From UMGS172 sp045587185 (lineage in GTDB: Bacteria > Bacillota > Clostridia > Oscillospirales > Acutalibacteraceae): 64,000 bases of DNA. The notes beneath the pieces are model-generated. The model saw only the letters and a program-made list of their open reading frames with translations, did no database searches and was not told where the DNA came from. The stretch is taken from assembly GCA_045587185.1 (NCBI GenBank), contig JAZNBS010000050.1, positions 39,560 to 103,559 of the forward strand, given 5' to 3'. Positions 40,588 to 49,175 of the stretch are shown here, in pieces. The stretch's first letter is position 1, and every line of letters begins with the position of its first letter. Position numbers and translations under genes: made by a program.

Positions 40588-42066
40588 ATGACTAGTACAA
40601 GTATTTACGGTGATATAGCAGCACGCACGGGCGGAGATATTTATATAGGTGTCGTTGGACCTGTCCGCACGGGCAAATCAACCTTTATCAAGAAGTTTAT
40701 GGATACATTAGTTATTCCTAATATTGACGGTGAATATCAAAAAGAACGTGCCAACGACGAACTTCCGCAATCTGCAGGCGGAAGAACTATTATGACCACC
40801 GAACCGAAATTTGTGCCTGAAAAAGGTGTTAAGATTGATCTTGATAATAATGTTTCGATGAATGTTCGTCTTATTGACTGCGTTGGATATATTGTTCCGA
40901 GTTCGTATGGATATATCGAGGACGATGCACCCCGAATGGTAATGACGCCGTGGTTCAATGACCCTGTACCCTTTAATATGGCGGCAGAATTCGGTACCAA
41001 AAAAGTCATAACCGAGCATTCTACAATCGGTCTTGTAATAACAACCGACGGCAGTATTAGTGATATTCCAAGAGAAGAATATGCCGAGGCAGAGGAGAGG
41101 GTCATTGAAGAACTAAAAGCCATCAACAAGCCGTTTGTCGTGCTTATGAACAGTATGTATCCGTTTTCTGAATCTGCCAAAGAGGTTGCGAAAGAGATTG
41201 CCGAGAAGTATGATGTTGCGGTAAAGCCAATCAACTGTCTCGAACTTTCAGAACAGGATATTACCGATATTCTGACAGAAATGCTTTATGAATTTCCGGT
41301 TAAAGAAATAAAGATAAAACTTCCTATGTGGATAACGGCACTTGATTCTGAGCATTGGTTGCAAAAGCAGTTGTTCTTATCGGTGCTTAACAGCGCAGAA
41401 TCAATAAGCAAGGTTTCGGATATCACTGCTTTTAGTAAAAAACTGTCAGGTTGCGAAAACGTTACCTATTGCGAGGTTTCTGATGTTGAACTGGGCTCGG
41501 GCAGTGCGACCGTCAAAGCCGATATTGACCGCGATTTGTTTTACAGTGTACTAAAAGAATCAACGGGAGTTGATATTTCAAACGAGCAACAACTGATGAA
41601 AGAAATAATCGAATTTTCCAACATCAAAAAGGAGTATTACCGTTTTAAAAATGCTTTGGATGAGGTTGAGGCAACGGGTTACGGCATTGTTATGCCAGAG
41701 ATTGATGAGTTGTCATTAGAGGAGCCTGAGATAGTAAAGCAGGGGGGACGTTACGGTGTGCGTTTGCGTGCATCTGCTCCGTCAATCCATATGATGAAGG
41801 CAAATATTACCACCGAGGTAAGCCCTATAGTCGGTTCTGAAAAACAGTCTGAAGACCTTGTGATGTATCTGCTTAATGAGTTTGAGGAAGAACCTACAAA
41901 GATTTGGGATTCCAACATCTTTGGAAAATCATTGCACGAACTAGTAAATGAGGGACTGCATACAAAACTTGCGCGTATGCCAATGGATGCCAGAATGCGT
42001 TTACAGGAAACTCTTGAACGAGTAATAAATGAAGGTTGCTCAGGATTGATTTGTATAATTCTATAA
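40588..42066 (+). CDS. spoIVA: Stage IV sporulation protein A (SpoIVA)
   Basis: A 492-residue SpoIVA, the ATP-hydrolysing protein that forms the basement layer of the spore coat around the forespore. Walker A is GPVRTGKSTF near residue 27; also TTEPKFVPEKGV, RLIDCVGY, DGSISDIPREEY and a C-terminal membrane-anchoring tail (GCSGLICIIL). ATG 40588 is seven bases from GGAGG; ATG 40582 is too close. Monocistronic; strong evidence that the organism sporulates. Confidence 0.97.
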   Translation: MTSTSIYGDIAARTGGDIYIGVVGPVRTGKSTFIKKFMDTLVIPNIDGEYQKERANDELPQSAGGRTIMTTEPKFVPEKGVKIDLDNNVSMNVRLIDCVGYIVPSSYGYIEDDAPRMVMTPWFNDPVPFNMAAEFGTKKVITEHSTIGLVITTDGSISDIPREEYAEAEERVIEELKAINKPFVVLMNSMYPFSESAKEVAKEIAEKYDVAVKPINCLELSEQDITDILTEMLYEFPVKEIKIKLPMWITALDSEHWLQKQLFLSVLNSAESISKVSDITAFSKKLSGCENVTYCEVSDVELGSGSATVKADIDRDLFYSVLKESTGVDISNEQQLMKEIIEFSNIKKEYYRFKNALDEVEATGYGIVMPEIDELSLEEPEIVKQGGRYGVRLRASAPSIHMMKANITTEVSPIVGSEKQSEDLVMYLLNEFEEEPTKIWDSNIFGKSLHELVNEGLHTKLARMPMDARMRLQETLERVINEGCSGLICIIL

Positions 42067-42109
42067 AAATTCGGTTAATATCATTGTTATAATCCGTTTG
42101 GCTTTCTGT

Positions 42110-42141
42110 AAAAATGTGCCTGTTGCTACAGGCACATTTTT
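42110..42141 (+). terminator. Terminator of spoIVA
   Basis: 14-bp perfect stem AAAAATGTGCCTGT / ACAGGCACATTTTT, loop TGCT. Confidence 0.9.
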
Positions 42142-42186
42142 GATTTATCAACTAAATAATTTTAAATTTTGAAAAACTAAAAAAAT

Positions 42187-42238
42187 ATTATTAATGCGAA
42201 TAATTCCTATTGACAAATAGAAAAGAGTGTGTTATATT
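42187..42238 (+). promoter_or_regulatory. Promoter of perR-rubrerythrin with Per/Fur-like dyad
   Basis: ATTATT-aatgcg-AATAAT (42187-42204) lies just upstream of TTGACA (42210-42215), 17-bp spacer, TATATT (42233-42238). The AT-rich dyad resembles a PerR/Fur box and suggests autoregulation. Confidence 0.65.
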
Positions 42239-42279
42239 ATATTTACAGTAAGTGTGCTGAATTTAAACGGAGGGAGTAT

Positions 42280-42666
42280 ATGGAGCAAAAATCTAAACAT
42301 TTTAAAAAACGTGATGCGATTTTAAACTGTGTTAAATGCACAAAAGTTCATCCATCGGCTGATTGGGTATTTGCTCAATTAAAGCCTGATATTTCAAATC
42401 TTTCTCTTGGAACTGTATATCGTAATCTGGCGCTTTTTAAAGAGCAAGGCTTGATAGTCAGTCTGGGTACCGTGAAGGGTATTGAAAGGTTTGACGGAAA
42501 TATTGACCCGCATGTTCATTTTATCTGTAACGAGTGTGGCAGTATTTTAGATCTTGAGTCGGTTGGAGTCCCCGATAGTCTTGCAAATTCTATAGCAAGC
42601 GATAATAATTTATTGGTTAATAACTGTACTTTGACCTTTAACGGTCTTTGCAGTAAATGTAAATAA
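42280..42666 (+). CDS. perR: Peroxide-responsive repressor, PerR-like (Fur family)
   Basis: A 128-residue Fur-family regulator. The residues used by PerR as regulatory metal ligands are present: His of KVHPSADW, Asp of RFDGN, PHVHF, and Asp of ILDLES; structural zinc Cys pairs are CNECG and CSKCK. DNA-binding helix SLGTVYRNL. ATG 42280 follows GGAGGG. It precedes rubrerythrin by 25 bases, a peroxide-defence pairing known in clostridia. Confidence 0.88.
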   Translation: MEQKSKHFKKRDAILNCVKCTKVHPSADWVFAQLKPDISNLSLGTVYRNLALFKEQGLIVSLGTVKGIERFDGNIDPHVHFICNECGSILDLESVGVPDSLANSIASDNNLLVNNCTLTFNGLCSKCK

Positions 42667-42691
42667 TTTAAAAATTTTGGAGGAAATTATA

Positions 42692-43282
42692 ATGAAAAAG
42701 TTTGTATGTCCTGTTTGTGGTTATGTTCATGAGGCAGAGGTTATGCCCGAAGATTTTGTTTGCCCTGTATGTAAGGTTCCGGGTGCAAAGTTCAAGGTAA
42801 TGGAAGAGGGCAAACTTGCCGCTGAGCATGAGTATGGTATTTATGAGAAGACCGTAAAAAATAACCCCGATATTTCGGCAGAGGATAAGGCATATATCCT
42901 TGAGCAGTTGATGGCTAACTTCCAGGGCGAGTGCAGTGAGGTTGGTATGTACCTCTGTATGGCACGTATCGCTCACCGCGAAGGCTATCCCGAAATCGGT
43001 CTTTACTGGGAAAAGGCTGCCTATGAAGAGGCAGAGCACGCAGCCAAGTTTGCTGAACTTTTGGGAACTACTTTGGAGCCCAATATGAAGGCCACCACCA
43101 AGGATAATCTTGCATGGCGCGTTGACTGTGAGTTTGGTGCAACTCAGGGCAAGTTTGATTTGGCCGCTTGCGCTAAGAAGAACGGCCTTGATGCTATCCA
43201 CGATACTGTTCACGAAATGGCACGTGATGAAGCTCGCCACGGCAAGGCACTCAAAGGCCTCTTAGAGAGATACTTCAAGTAA
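42692..43282 (+). CDS. Reverse rubrerythrin (NADH-peroxidase-type)
   Basis: A 196-residue protein with the rubredoxin domain at the N-terminus (CPVCGYVHEAE..FVCPVCKVPG) followed by a four-helix di-iron domain (QGECSEVGMYL, AAYEEAEHAAKF, ARDEARHGKAL). This reversed order is that of clostridial peroxide-reducing reverse rubrerythrins. Second gene after perR. The last 19 codons plus its terminator are duplicated at 43834-43949. Confidence 0.93.
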   Translation: MKKFVCPVCGYVHEAEVMPEDFVCPVCKVPGAKFKVMEEGKLAAEHEYGIYEKTVKNNPDISAEDKAYILEQLMANFQGECSEVGMYLCMARIAHREGYPEIGLYWEKAAYEEAEHAAKFAELLGTTLEPNMKATTKDNLAWRVDCEFGATQGKFDLAACAKKNGLDAIHDTVHEMARDEARHGKALKGLLERYFK

Positions 43283-43341
43283 TATTTTCTTGTAAATTAA
43301 CAAAGGATATGCTATCATAACGGTAGCATATCTTTTGTTTT
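43226..43341 (+). repeat. Direct repeat copy 1 (rubrerythrin tail plus terminator)
   Basis: 116 bases matching 43834-43949 with five differences: four synonymous third-base changes within the first 18 bases and one change in the terminator stem. Confidence 0.95.
43302..43341 (+). terminator. Terminator of perR-rubrerythrin
   Basis: 13-bp stem AAAGGATATGCTA / TAGCATATCTTTT with one G-U pair, loop of 9, T tail. Confidence 0.85.
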
Positions 43342-43352
43342 GGGGTGATTTT

Positions 43353-43775
43353 GTGAAGAAAGCGAAAAAATACATTTATCCCATTGTATTTTCAATGTTT
43401 TTCGTTGCTTTATATGAAATGTTAGTACGCTCGTCATATATGTTTTCTGGGCGCGTAAATAACATACTTTCTGCTTGTGCTATGCTATTTTTAATGGCTT
43501 GGATTTTTGTTGTCTTGCCTTTTTACTGTGTAAAATACAGCAAGATAATCATTGGCGAGAAACTTAAATTTTTGTTTTCCATTTACAATTGTATAGTGTT
43601 AGGTGCTATTCCTATATTACCCTTTAGTTTGCAAAATGACGGAAAAGTTGTCGTTGTCTTTTTTATTTGGGTGGCAATTTGGACTTTTGTGCCGTTGGTT
43701 ATAAGATTAAATTTTACTAAAAAACACGATGATAACAATTCAAACGAAACTGGGGATAGTGTGACAAAAGTGTGA
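43353..43775 (+). CDS. Hypothetical membrane protein (140 aa)
   Basis: GTG 43353 (MKKAKKYIYPIVFSMFF) with GGGGTGA four bases upstream. Four hydrophobic helices (about 8-25, 40-62, 76-95, 102-120) and a hydrophilic Asn/Asp-rich tail. No family recognised. It sits exactly between the two copies of the rubrerythrin-tail repeat, so it was probably inserted between, or copied with, the duplicated ends. Confidence 0.65.
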   Translation: MKKAKKYIYPIVFSMFFVALYEMLVRSSYMFSGRVNNILSACAMLFLMAWIFVVLPFYCVKYSKIIIGEKLKFLFSIYNCIVLGAIPILPFSLQNDGKVVVVFFIWVAIWTFVPLVIRLNFTKKHDDNNSNETGDSVTKV

Positions 43776-43833
43776 TTCTCAAAAATCGAATAACAAAGCC
43801 TTGATTTCAAGCGGTTTTAGAGCATAGTTTCAA

Positions 43834-43890
43834 GACGAGGCTCGACACGGTAAGGCACTCAAAGGCCTCTTAGAGAGATACTTCAAGTAA
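43834..43890 (+). pseudogene. Remnant of a rubrerythrin gene (last 18 codons)
   Basis: Codes DEARHGKALKGLLERYFK and stop in the same frame as the end of rubrerythrin, with no upstream remainder. Synonymous changes (GAC/GAT, GAG/GAA, CGA/CGC, GGT/GGC) show it derives from a diverged paralogue or an old duplication. Confidence 0.85.
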
Positions 43891-43949
43891 TATTTTCTTG
43901 TAAATTAACAAAGGATATGCTATCATAACGGTAGCATATCCTTTGTTTT
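43834..43949 (+). repeat. Direct repeat copy 2 with terminator
   Basis: Second copy of the 116-base repeat; here the terminator stem (AAAGGATATGCTA / TAGCATATCCTTT) is perfect. It now serves as terminator for the membrane protein gene. Confidence 0.95.
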
Positions 43950-44061
43950 TTATGTAATACAAATTCCGTTCCTGATTATAAATAAGACATTAGGGATATT
44001 GAATTTTATATAAAAGTGTGTTAGAATATTTATGGCAAAATTTTACACTCAGGAGGGCACT

Positions 44062-46065
44062 ATGGCAACCTTGAATAAATATCGTATTTTGGATATTGAC
44101 CCTTACATAACTCCTTTCAAGGATGATTTTGATTTGCGATACGACCTCTATCTTACAAAGAAACGTGAACTTCTGAGTGAGTGTAGGTCTTTAAAGGATT
44201 TTGCCAACGGTTATAAATATTTCGGCTTTCACAGAACAAGAACAGGGTGGGTTTACCGCGAGTGGGCGCCTGCTGCTGATGCTATGTATTTAACAGGTGA
44301 TTTTAACGGATGGAATATTGAAGACTGTCCTATGAATCGGGTTGGATACGGTGTATTTGAGGTAAATATCAAAGGCAAAAATACCATTAAAGTAGGTCAA
44401 AAAGTGCAAGCAATCGTTATAAACGGCGGGCGTGTTCTGAGAAGAATTCCGCTTTATGCCACACGTGTTGTGCAAGACCCTGTTACTTATGCTTGGTGTG
44501 CCGAGATTGAGGACACTTATTCATCATACCCATGGAATGATAAAGGTTTTACTCCGCCCAAAACCCCATTTATTTATGAGTGCCATATCGGTATGGCGCA
44601 GGAAAAAGGTGAGGTTGGCTCTTACATCGAGTTTAAAGATAACGTTCTGCCCAGAATTAAGCAACTCGGATATAATACAATTCAAATTATGGCCATAATG
44701 GAGCATCCGTATTACGGATCGTTCGGTTATCAGGTTTCCAATTTCTTTGCAGCGTCTTCACGTTACGGAACAAGTGAAGAACTCAAAGAACTGATTAACA
44801 CTGCGCACGAAATGGGTATCGCAGTTTTGCTTGATATTGTGCATTCTCACGCTGTCAATAACACCAATGAAGGTCTTAATGAATTTGACGGTACTGTTTA
44901 TCAGTTTTTCCACGAAGGTGACAGGGGCAATCACTCTGCTTGGGGAACAAAACTGTTCAATTACGGCAAAAATGAGGTTTTGCATTTTCTGTTATCCAAT
45001 TTAAAATATTGGATGGAAGTTTTTCATTTTGACGGTTTTAGGTTTGACGGTGTGACTTCAATGCTTTATCACGACCACGGCCTTGGAAGTGCTTTCACCG
45101 ATTACAGTATGTATTTTTCAATGAACTCTGACCTTGAGGCTGTGACCTACCTGCAACTTGCCAATGAACTGATACATAAGATAAATCCTAAAGCAATAAC
45201 GATTGCTGAAGATATGTCGGGAATGCCCGGTATGTGTCTTCCAATTAAAGATGGCGGAATTGGATTTGATTTCAGGCTTTCGATGGGTGTGCCAGACCTC
45301 TGGATAAAGTTTTTAAAGGAATATAAAGATGACGATTGGGATATGCGCAAACTTTGGTATGAACTGACCGCACGCAGACCCGACGAAAAAAACATCGGTT
45401 ACTGTGAATCACATGACCAAGCCTTAGTTGGCGATAAGACCATTATGTTCCGTTTGTGTGATGCAGATATGTATACGGGTATGAGCAAACTTTTTCCGTC
45501 AAATATGACGGTTGACCGAGGTATTGCACTTCACAAAATGATTCGTCTAATAACTTCGACGTTAGCAGGCGAGGGGTATCTAAACTTTATGGGCAACGAG
45601 TTTGGCCACCCTGAGTGGATTGATTTTCCCAGAGAGGGAAATGGTTGGAGTTATCATTACTGCCGCCGTCAGTGGAGTCTTGTTGATGATAAAGACCTTC
45701 GTTATTGTGACCTTAATGAGTTTGATAAGTCTATGCTCAAAGTACTTAAAGACGGTGACATTTTAAATTGCGTCCCTCAAAACCGTTGGGTGCATCAAGA
45801 GGATAAGATAATAATATATGAAAAGGGTGATTATCTCTTTATATTCAATTTTCACCCAACAAAGTCGTTTGACGGATATTTCGTTCCTGTGGGTGAGATT
45901 GGTAATTATAAAATTATCCTTTCAACAGATGACAGTGAGTTTGGCGGATTTTCAAGGGTGGATAAGGATTATGTCTATACCGCTGAAAGAACACCTGCCG
46001 ATTGGTTTGGATTCAAGTGCTATCTGCCATCAAGAACGGCAATAGTATTGAAGAAATTTGGTTAA
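44062..46065 (+). CDS. glgB: 1,4-alpha-glucan branching enzyme, eukaryote-like (GH13 subfamily 8 type)
   Basis: A 667-residue branching enzyme: N-terminal CBM48 (YREWAPAADAMYLTGDFNGW), GH13 barrel with nucleophile in GFRFDGVTSM, acid/base Glu in AEDMSGMPGM and the third carboxylate in ESHDQALVGD. The sequence GFRFDGVTSMLYHDHG with DYSMYF resembles eukaryotic/GH13_8 branching enzymes more than E. coli GlgB. ATG 44062 (MATLNKYRILD) follows AGGAGGG. No other glycogen genes are adjacent. Confidence 0.93.
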   Translation: MATLNKYRILDIDPYITPFKDDFDLRYDLYLTKKRELLSECRSLKDFANGYKYFGFHRTRTGWVYREWAPAADAMYLTGDFNGWNIEDCPMNRVGYGVFEVNIKGKNTIKVGQKVQAIVINGGRVLRRIPLYATRVVQDPVTYAWCAEIEDTYSSYPWNDKGFTPPKTPFIYECHIGMAQEKGEVGSYIEFKDNVLPRIKQLGYNTIQIMAIMEHPYYGSFGYQVSNFFAASSRYGTSEELKELINTAHEMGIAVLLDIVHSHAVNNTNEGLNEFDGTVYQFFHEGDRGNHSAWGTKLFNYGKNEVLHFLLSNLKYWMEVFHFDGFRFDGVTSMLYHDHGLGSAFTDYSMYFSMNSDLEAVTYLQLANELIHKINPKAITIAEDMSGMPGMCLPIKDGGIGFDFRLSMGVPDLWIKFLKEYKDDDWDMRKLWYELTARRPDEKNIGYCESHDQALVGDKTIMFRLCDADMYTGMSKLFPSNMTVDRGIALHKMIRLITSTLAGEGYLNFMGNEFGHPEWIDFPREGNGWSYHYCRRQWSLVDDKDLRYCDLNEFDKSMLKVLKDGDILNCVPQNRWVHQEDKIIIYEKGDYLFIFNFHPTKSFDGYFVPVGEIGNYKIILSTDDSEFGGFSRVDKDYVYTAERTPADWFGFKCYLPSRTAIVLKKFG

Positions 46066-46073
46066 AATTTTAA

Positions 46074-46105
46074 AAAGACCTCCAATTTGATTTGGAGGTC
46101 TTTTG
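46074..46105 (+). terminator. Terminator of glgB
   Basis: Perfect 13-bp stem AAAAGACCTCCAA / TTGGAGGTCTTTT. Confidence 0.92.
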
Positions 46106-46165
46106 TAGATATTGAGCCTATGGCACAGTGATATTTTACATCGTGAAAGTGAAGAGGTAATAGAG

Positions 46166-46206
46166 AAAAAGTAAATCGACAAACCTCTGTCGAGATTTGT
46201 CGATTT
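46166..46206 (-). terminator. Terminator of tRNA-Gln
   Basis: 11-bp perfect stem AAATCGACAAA / TTTGTCGATTT directly after the CCA end on the minus strand, with T-rich tail ACTTTTTC. Confidence 0.85.
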
Positions 46207-46280
46207 TGGCTGAGGAATAGGGATTCGAACCCCAACAAACAGAGTCAGAGTCTGTCGTGCTACCGTTACACTATTCCTCA
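46207..46280 (-). tRNA. tRNA-Gln (anticodon CTG)
   Basis: A 74-nt cloverleaf with encoded CCA: acceptor TGAGGAA / TTCCTCA (U1-A72 as in bacterial tRNA-Gln), anticodon arm ACAGA-CTCTGAC-TCTGT giving CTG, T arm GGGG-TTCGAAT-CCC. Confidence 0.94.
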
Positions 46281-46339
46281 ACGGCAAGAATTATTATAAC
46301 CCAAAATTTTCATTTGTCAAGAATTTTTTTAAACAAATT

Positions 46340-47752
46340 TTAAACTTTTTCAATTTTAATAATATTTGTGTTACCTGAGACTCCGTTTGTCATACCGCCC
46401 GTTATTACGATTTTATCACCTATATCAAGGTTGAACGTTTCAATAGCCTTTTGCTTTGCTGTATAGAAAAGCACATCTGTAGAGTCAAAACGGTCAACCA
46501 TAACAGGGGTAACACCCCACGACAAAGCAAGTTTGTACCATGTGCGTTCATCGGTGGTGACGCCGAGTATATCAACCGGTGAGCGGAAACGTGACACCAT
46601 TCTTGCAGTCATACCCGATATTGAGCAAACTGCTATTGTTTTTGCCTCGATATCTATTGCCATTCCGCAGGTTGCGTGTGATATGGCATCGACTGTGTTT
46701 CGTATATTGAATTCAGCGTTTCTGAAACGTTTGGCATAATGAATGTTTTTTTCGGTTTGTTCTGCTATCAGAGACATTGTTTCAACACATTTTACGGGAT
46801 ATTTACCTGCAGCAGTTTCGCCCGAGAGCATTATAGCGCTTGATCCGTCATAAACAGCGTTGGCAACATCGGAAATTTCAGCACGTGTGGGACGGGGATT
46901 TTGTATCATTGATTCAAGCATTTCGGTTGCTGTGATTACCCGTTTTCCAAGAATTCTGCATTTGGTGATTATTCTCTTTTGTATAGCGGGTAATTCCTCA
47001 AAAGGCACTTCAACACCCATATCACCGCGACCAATCATAATTCCTGAGCATTCTTCGCATATTTCTTCTATATTTTCAATTCCTGACTGATTTTCTATCT
47101 TGGCTATAAGGTCAATATCCTCAGCATTGTTTTCTTTCAAAAATTCTTTAACATCAACAAGGTCACTTCTGTACGAAACAAAAGAACAGGCTATAAAGTC
47201 AACACCGTTTTTAATACCGAAAAGAATATCGCATTTATCCTGCTCACTCAAGTATTCCTGTTTTAGAACTTTGTTTGGAAAACTCATACTTTTTCGGTCG
47301 GAAAGTTCGCCGCCGACAAGAACCTTGGTTTTCACATCTTTTTCGGTTGTTTCAATAACATCAAAAATTAAAAGACCGTTGTTAAGCAATATTCGGTCTC
47401 CGATATTTAGGTCGCTTGGCAGTCCTTTATAGGTTACCGAGACCTTTTCACTGTTGCCGATTACATTCTCGGTTGTAAAGGTGAATGTTGCACCTTCTTT
47501 CAAAAAAACCTTACCTTTTTCAAATGTCTTGATGCGGTATTCAGGTCCCTTTGTGTCTAGTAGAATTGCTATCGGCATATTTAAAGACTTTCGTACCTTT
47601 TTTATAAGTTCAATCTTTTCAAGGTGCTCTGAATATGTTCCGTGTGAAAAATTAAGTCTTGCAACATTCATTCCTGCCTTGCACATTGCTACCAGTGTTT
47701 TTTCATCACTGCAAGCAGGACCAATAGTGCAAATTATTTTAGTTTTTCTCAT
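46340..47752 (-). CDS. pyk: Pyruvate kinase
   Basis: A 470-residue enzyme converting PEP and ADP to pyruvate and ATP. TKIICTIGPA, NFSHGTYSEH, ILLDTKGPEYR, IAKIENQSGIENI, MIGRGDMGVE and MLSGETAAGKYP are diagnostic. It lacks the extra C-terminal PEP-utilizer domain of Bacillus Pyk. ATG 47752 (MRKTKIICTIG) is the natural start; the longer frame upstream is the leader. Confidence 0.97.
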   Translation of the reverse strand: MRKTKIICTIGPACSDEKTLVAMCKAGMNVARLNFSHGTYSEHLEKIELIKKVRKSLNMPIAILLDTKGPEYRIKTFEKGKVFLKEGATFTFTTENVIGNSEKVSVTYKGLPSDLNIGDRILLNNGLLIFDVIETTEKDVKTKVLVGGELSDRKSMSFPNKVLKQEYLSEQDKCDILFGIKNGVDFIACSFVSYRSDLVDVKEFLKENNAEDIDLIAKIENQSGIENIEEICEECSGIMIGRGDMGVEVPFEELPAIQKRIITKCRILGKRVITATEMLESMIQNPRPTRAEISDVANAVYDGSSAIMLSGETAAGKYPVKCVETMSLIAEQTEKNIHYAKRFRNAEFNIRNTVDAISHATCGMAIDIEAKTIAVCSISGMTARMVSRFRSPVDILGVTTDERTWYKLALSWGVTPVMVDRFDSTDVLFYTAKQKAIETFNLDIGDKIVITGGMTNGVSGNTNIIKIEKV

Positions 47753-47783
47753 CTTTCTCAACCTTTCAAATAACTTGTCGTTT

Positions 47784-47812
47784 ATTATAATATATACTTT
47801 ACTTATTTTCAA
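47784..47812 (-). promoter_or_regulatory. Promoter of pyk
   Basis: Minus strand TTGAAA (47812-47807), 17-bp spacer, TATAAT (47789-47784). Confidence 0.75.
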
Positions 47813-47856
47813 CAAAAAGTATCTGTAAAATACTTTAAATAGTTCATTTTCTATCG

Positions 47857-47885
47857 TTGACATTTACACCTAAAAAAGGTATAAT
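47857..47885 (+). promoter_or_regulatory. Consensus promoter of the DUF1015 gene
   Basis: TTGACA (47857-47862), 17-bp spacer, TATAAT (47880-47885): perfect sigma-A consensus, back to back with the pyk promoter. Confidence 0.9.
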
Positions 47886-47955
47886 AATATGAAAAATTGT
47901 TTATTGGCACTTTTAAAAGAAATTTTATCTAACTATTTTAGAAGGTTGGTTTTCT

Positions 47956-49152
47956 ATGCAAAAATTCGGTTTTATGCCGGCAGATATCTTACTGCCAAAG
48001 AAAGATTTTGAAAAATGGGCTGTTGTTGCCTGTGACCAGTTTACATCCGAAGCCGATTATTGGAAAGCGGTTGAGGAAAATGTGGGTAATTCACCGTCGA
48101 CTTTGAGGATTACCTTACCCGAGATATTTCTTGAGGGTGGGGATACCGAAAAACGTATTGCAGATATCAATGCCACTATGCAAAAATACCTCGATAACGG
48201 TGTTTTTGAAGAGTATAAGAACGCTATGATATATGTTGAGCGTACACAAAGTGACGGTACTGTTCGTCACGGAATTGTTGGTGCGATTGAACTTTGTGAT
48301 TATGATTACCGAAAGGGTAGCAAGGCTCTCATACGGGCCACTGAGCAGACTGTCATTGAGCGTATCCCACCGAGAGTTAAAATAAGAAAAGACGCTTCCA
48401 TTGAACTCCCTCACGTTTTGTTGCTCACAGATGACCCTCAAAAAACGGTTATAGAACCGTTGAAACTTGTCAAAGATAAATTGACGGTTGCTTATGATTT
48501 TGACCTTATGCAGGGCGGTGGTCATATTACCGGATGGTTTTTAAGACCCGAAGATATTGAAAATGTCGGCAATGCTGTCAATGCTCTTGTTGAAGGAAAA
48601 GACGATAAGATGATGTTTGCAGTCGGTGACGGAAACCACTCGCTTGCCACTGCAAAAGAATGCAGTAATCTGTCTGATTCTCCTTTGGCAAAATCGGCCT
48701 TGGTCGAGGTTGTCAATATCCACGACGATTCAATACAGTTTGAGCCAATTTACCGTGTACTGTTCGGTGTTAAGCCTGAAATGGTTATTTGTGCATTAAC
48801 TGCTGATTTGGGTACAGATGGGGAAGATTACCATAAGTTCATTTGTTGCTTTGGCGATGAGGAGATTGAACTTCACTTAAAACCCACCTCTAAACTTCCT
48901 GTCGGCACATTACAGAACTGGCTGGATGAGTACATAAAAGTCAATAATATTAAAATTGACTATATACACGGAGAGGATGTTGTCCGTTCTTTGAGTAAAC
49001 AGGACGGAAATTTGGGATTTATATTCGACGGTATGCGTAAGGACGAACTTTTTCCCGCAGTTTTGGGTGACGGTTCTTTGCCCAGAAAAACTTTTTCTAT
49101 GGGGCACGCCGCTGACAAGCGATATTATATTGAATCAAGGAAAATCAAGTAA
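47956..49152 (+). CDS. DUF1015 family protein (possible SerK-like kinase)
   Basis: A 398-residue cytoplasmic protein of DUF1015. Visible family segments are MPADILLPKKDFEKWAVVAC, DQFTSEADYW, YVERTQSDGTVRHGIVGAIE and MFAVGDGNHSLATAK. A related archaeal protein (SerK) is an ADP-dependent free-serine kinase; whether this distant bacterial form shares that activity is unknown. Transcribed from a strong promoter opposite pyk; a membrane glycosyltransferase follows after 23 bases. Confidence 0.85.
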   Translation: MQKFGFMPADILLPKKDFEKWAVVACDQFTSEADYWKAVEENVGNSPSTLRITLPEIFLEGGDTEKRIADINATMQKYLDNGVFEEYKNAMIYVERTQSDGTVRHGIVGAIELCDYDYRKGSKALIRATEQTVIERIPPRVKIRKDASIELPHVLLLTDDPQKTVIEPLKLVKDKLTVAYDFDLMQGGGHITGWFLRPEDIENVGNAVNALVEGKDDKMMFAVGDGNHSLATAKECSNLSDSPLAKSALVEVVNIHDDSIQFEPIYRVLFGVKPEMVICALTADLGTDGEDYHKFICCFGDEEIELHLKPTSKLPVGTLQNWLDEYIKVNNIKIDYIHGEDVVRSLSKQDGNLGFIFDGMRKDELFPAVLGDGSLPRKTFSMGHAADKRYYIESRKIK

Positions 49153-49175
49153 AAGTATAGTAAGCAGGTGAAATA

